NCBI RefSeq assembly: GCF_015326965.1
Contig: NZ_CP017659.1
Coordinates: 868,001 to 932,000, forward strand
DNA: 64,000 bases
Direction: 5' to 3'
Source of the DNA: Paenibacillus sp. JZ16
Lineage (GTDB): Bacteria; Bacillota; Bacilli; Paenibacillales; Paenibacillaceae
Shown: piece by piece, positions 61,888 through 64,000 of the stretch
Position numbering within the stretch: position 1 is the stretch's first letter
How the letters are laid out: the number at the start of each line of letters is the position of its first letter
The notes under the pieces: model-generated
Database searches by the model: none
What the model saw: only the letters and a program-made list of their open reading frames with translations
Told to the model about the DNA's origin: nothing
Program-made: the position numbers and the translations under genes

Positions 61888-62868
61888 TCACCACAGACTG
61901 CTGCTCGACAGCTTTCGTGCGATGTAATTCACGGCGATCAACAGGAGCAAATTCACCACCGAGTTGAAGAAGCCGATCGCCGCCGAGAAGCTGAAGCTCG
62001 ACCCAAGCAGACCTACTTTATACACATAAGTAGATATGACTTCGGAAGAGGCGAGATTGAGAGGGTTTTGCATTAGATAGATTTTTTCGAAACCCAGCTT
62101 CATAATGTTGCCAAGATTCAGGATCAGCATGATCACTGACACGGGAATCAGGCTGGGGATATCAATCTTGAGGATCTTCTGGATGCGGGAAGCCCCATCC
62201 ACCCTGGCCGACTCATACAGCTCAGGATTTACTCCGGCGAGCGCAGCGATATAGATGATCGCCCCGTATCCGGTGTACTGCCACACATCGGACCAGACAT
62301 AAATGGATTTGAACAGATCAGGCATACCCATAAAATTCGTATTGGTTACTCCCATCATTTCGAACAGCTTGCTGACCATGCCCACTTGGGGCGTCAAATT
62401 GACGATAATGATCGATACCATGATAACCGTCGATATAAAGTAAGGAGCGTAAGTTATCATTTGTACGCTCTTCTTGAACAGCCCATTTCGGATTTCGTTC
62501 AGGGCGAGCGCCAGAATAATCGGTGCCGGAAACCCGACGGCCAGACCATAGAAACTGATCCCGAGCGTATTTTTGATGTAGAGCCAGAAGTTTGGGGATT
62601 CAAAAAATTGTTCAAAGTATTTGAATCCAGCCCAAGGGCTTCCCCAAATCCCTTTAATGACGCTGTAGTCCTTGAATGCAATCACGATCCCGGCCATCGG
62701 CACATATTTGAATACAATCAAGTAAAGAAAGGGGAGCAGGAGAACCAGATACAGCTGCCAGTGGCGCCTGATCCGGATCCACGTCGTTTGCGGGCGGGAG
62801 CGGGTGCCGACCTGAGCAGGACCGGGTAGCCCGGGACCGCCATGTAACTTATTGTTGAGACTTCGCAT
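61888..62868 (-). CDS. CUT1 sugar ABC transporter permease, LplB type (L5)
   Basis: A 326-residue permease with a longer hydrophilic head (MRSLNNKLHGGPGLPGPAQV) before the first helix HWQLYLVLLLPFLYLIVFKY. The EAA loop is YESARVDGASRIQKILKIDI. Two ATGs compete at 62874 and 62868; the second has AAGGAG at the better distance (9 bases). First transporter gene of L5, transcribed from the region 62869-63074, where TACAAT preceded 18 bases earlier by TTGTTG on the minus strand may be the promoter. Confidence 0.9.
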   Translation of the reverse strand: MRSLNNKLHGGPGLPGPAQVGTRSRPQTTWIRIRRHWQLYLVLLLPFLYLIVFKYVPMAGIVIAFKDYSVIKGIWGSPWAGFKYFEQFFESPNFWLYIKNTLGISFYGLAVGFPAPIILALALNEIRNGLFKKSVQMITYAPYFISTVIMVSIIIVNLTPQVGMVSKLFEMMGVTNTNFMGMPDLFKSIYVWSDVWQYTGYGAIIYIAALAGVNPELYESARVDGASRIQKILKIDIPSLIPVSVIMLILNLGNIMKLGFEKIYLMQNPLNLASSEVISTYVYKVGLLGSSFSFSAAIGFFNSVVNLLLLIAVNYIARKLSSSSLW

Positions 62869-63074
62869 CAGCATGAACTCCTTTTCGTTGTATGTTGCGG
62901 ATATCGTTAGCGCCCTTTTGGATGCGGCGGAATGTATTGCCATTGTAAACGCCCGATCTTGCGATCAACAAGAAACAAGAATAAACGGGTTAACCATTTT
63001 CGCCTGCATGATTTATAACGAAAAAGGCAGCGATGAGCTCGCCACCTTAACCGTTTTCTACAAAGAAACCGTTT

Positions 63075-64000
63075 TCAACTGTTCGTTTTGCGGAGCTGAT
63101 TGCTGCGGTATTCGCCCGGTGCCGTTCCCATAATCCGTTTAAATACTCGCGTTAACGAGATGGCGTGGGTATAGCCAACCCGCTCCGCAATCTCTTGTAC
63201 AGAGGCATCCGTCTCCAACAACAGCTTCACTGCTTCACGCATCCGTACCTGGATAAGAAAATCGACGAACCTCTGTCCGGTATGTCCCTTGAACAACTTG
63301 CTTATATATTTGGGATTCAGCTGAAAACGATCCCCGAGCATCTCCAGCGACAAATCCGGGTTGGCATAGTCCTGTTCGATCAGCTTGCAGATCTCCCGGA
63401 TAAGCGCTGCGTACTGCCTGCCTTCTTGTAGCTGACCCACGGATTCGAACAAACTGGTCATGACTTGCTTGATTTCAATCCGCAGCTGCTCCAGTGAACT
63501 GCCATGGTCCAGCATTTCCGTAAGTAGGGGAAGCCGTACCTGGGACCACTCGCGGTAGACATCCTTATTCATGTCCGAAAGCTCCCGGCCGACGTTGTAC
63601 AGTAAATAATTCATCAGGTTAAATATCTCTTCATTGGTAAGAAGGCTGCCCTTTAACTGTGCGAACCATGCCTCATATGCCTCCTCCCACCCTATGTTCA
63701 GCATTCGGTAGGATTGAATAATCGAGCTGATTTCTCCTAGGTGAGCGTACACTTCGGCATGGCTGGTGCCGGCGATATCCTCGCAACGAATCAGACGGTT
63801 TTCCCCGAGTACGATTTTGTATTTAAGCGCTTGGGCTGCGCTTTTATACGACTTGGACAGGTCTTGGATCCGATAAACCTCCTCGCCGCTTCCAATCGTA
63901 ACGGTAAATTTCAAATTTTGCTCGGTCCAGCCCCGCATTTTCGCGCCAAAACGGGATAAAGCTTCTCCCTCTCTCTCCTCTGTCTCGTCCCCCTCAAAGT
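63075..64000 (-). CDS. AraC family transcriptional regulator, N-terminus outside window (L5)
   Basis: The frame is open to the right edge, reading EGDETEEREGEALSRFGAKM before RGWTEQNLKFTVTIGSGEEV. The segment RIQDLSKSYKSAAQALKYKI then VLGENRLIR is the GGDEF-like middle domain found in large Paenibacillus regulators. The C-terminus has LSLEMLGDRFQLNPKYISKL and ASVQEIAERVGYTHAISLTR, ending GTAPGEYRSNQLRKTNS. It may be a membrane-bound single-protein sensor-regulator or a YesN-type response regulator; the missing part decides. It lies upstream of L5 in the same direction and is its probable activator. Confidence 0.88.
   Translation of the reverse strand, partial: FEGDETEEREGEALSRFGAKMRGWTEQNLKFTVTIGSGEEVYRIQDLSKSYKSAAQALKYKIVLGENRLIRCEDIAGTSHAEVYAHLGEISSIIQSYRMLNIGWEEAYEAWFAQLKGSLLTNEEIFNLMNYLLYNVGRELSDMNKDVYREWSQVRLPLLTEMLDHGSSLEQLRIEIKQVMTSLFESVGQLQEGRQYAALIREICKLIEQDYANPDLSLEMLGDRFQLNPKYISKLFKGHTGQRFVDFLIQVRMREAVKLLLETDASVQEIAERVGYTHAISLTRVFKRIMGTAPGEYRSNQLRKTNS

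Noticed and set aside
62990..63010. Possible cre site upstream of L5 (TGTAAACGCCCGAT near 62943)
   Set aside because: Only 11 of 14 positions match and it is on the opposite strand with core mismatches; too weak to call.
1..64000. CRISPR arrays, tRNA/rRNA genes, riboswitches, phage genes
   Set aside because: Looked for regular repeat-spacer runs, cloverleaf sequences, T-box or known riboswitch cores and phage structural genes; none seen by eye.

Overview
The window looks like a piece of chromosome from a Paenibacillus-type member of the Bacillota. The main reason is the density of carbohydrate-uptake loci of the lipoprotein-LplB-LplC type, paired with YesM/YesN-type histidine kinases and AraC-class response regulators. 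Strong GGAGG ribosome-binding sites, frequent TTG/GTG starts, Rho-independent terminators and many AraC, GNAT and MerR genes agree. This is inference from gene content; there is no rRNA or tRNA here.

Five sugar-transporter loci can be separated. L1 (left edge to 2634, minus): lipoprotein and an LplB permease that runs off the window. L2 (15166 to 6793, minus): LplB, LplC, lipoprotein, FAD-dependent oxidoreductase, response regulator, histidine kinase. L3 (36299 to 27837, minus): lipoprotein, LplB, LplC, histidine kinase, response regulator, frameshifted Gfo/Idh/MocA dehydrogenase; beside it, divergent, an AraC regulator and an ADP-ribosylglycohydrolase (36609-38947). L4 (49480-57153): a minus-strand kinase (frameshifted), response regulator and P-loop kinase, diverging from a plus-strand lipoprotein, LplB (frameshifted) and LplC. 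L5 (64000 to 59081, minus): partial AraC regulator, LplB, LplC, lipoprotein. No locus has its own ATPase, so all probably borrow a shared MsmX-type ATPase encoded elsewhere.

Between these lie accessory islands, several more AT-rich. 3166-6405: small membrane proteins, HIT protein, two GNATs, TetR. 15301-16640: IS3 relic fused to a metallo-beta-lactamase-fold fragment. 16662-22594: RarD-like transporter, ECF41 sigma factor with its NmrA-type partner, azoreductase, LysE exporter, and a divergent monooxygenase/LysR pair. 22600-27836: decayed pieces, DoxX, AraC, XRE, a two-headed MerR regulator. 39165-49398: histidine phosphatase, AraC plus BtrH-like pair, quinone oxidoreductase, AlkD, a LytTR-DUF3021-ABC exporter operon, two AraC/effector-binding paralogues (one continued by RidA at 57457-58790) and relics.

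The most notable observations are: (1) three otherwise intact transport or regulation genes each broken by one small indel, one by an 8-bp tandem duplication and two by apparent loss of one G from a G6 run, both in L4; (2) stem-loops directly after the lipoprotein gene in L1-L4; (3) a near-consensus cre site in front of the L1 lipoprotein; (4) a family of terminator-like intergenic repeats; (5) a dead third copy of the AraC/effector-binding regulator at 39758-39935; (6) a truncated duplicate of a small membrane-protein gene; and (7) compact regulator-target modules (LytTR-DUF3021-ABC, AraC-BtrH, ECF41-NmrA, double MerR) that are the best candidates for little-described biology.
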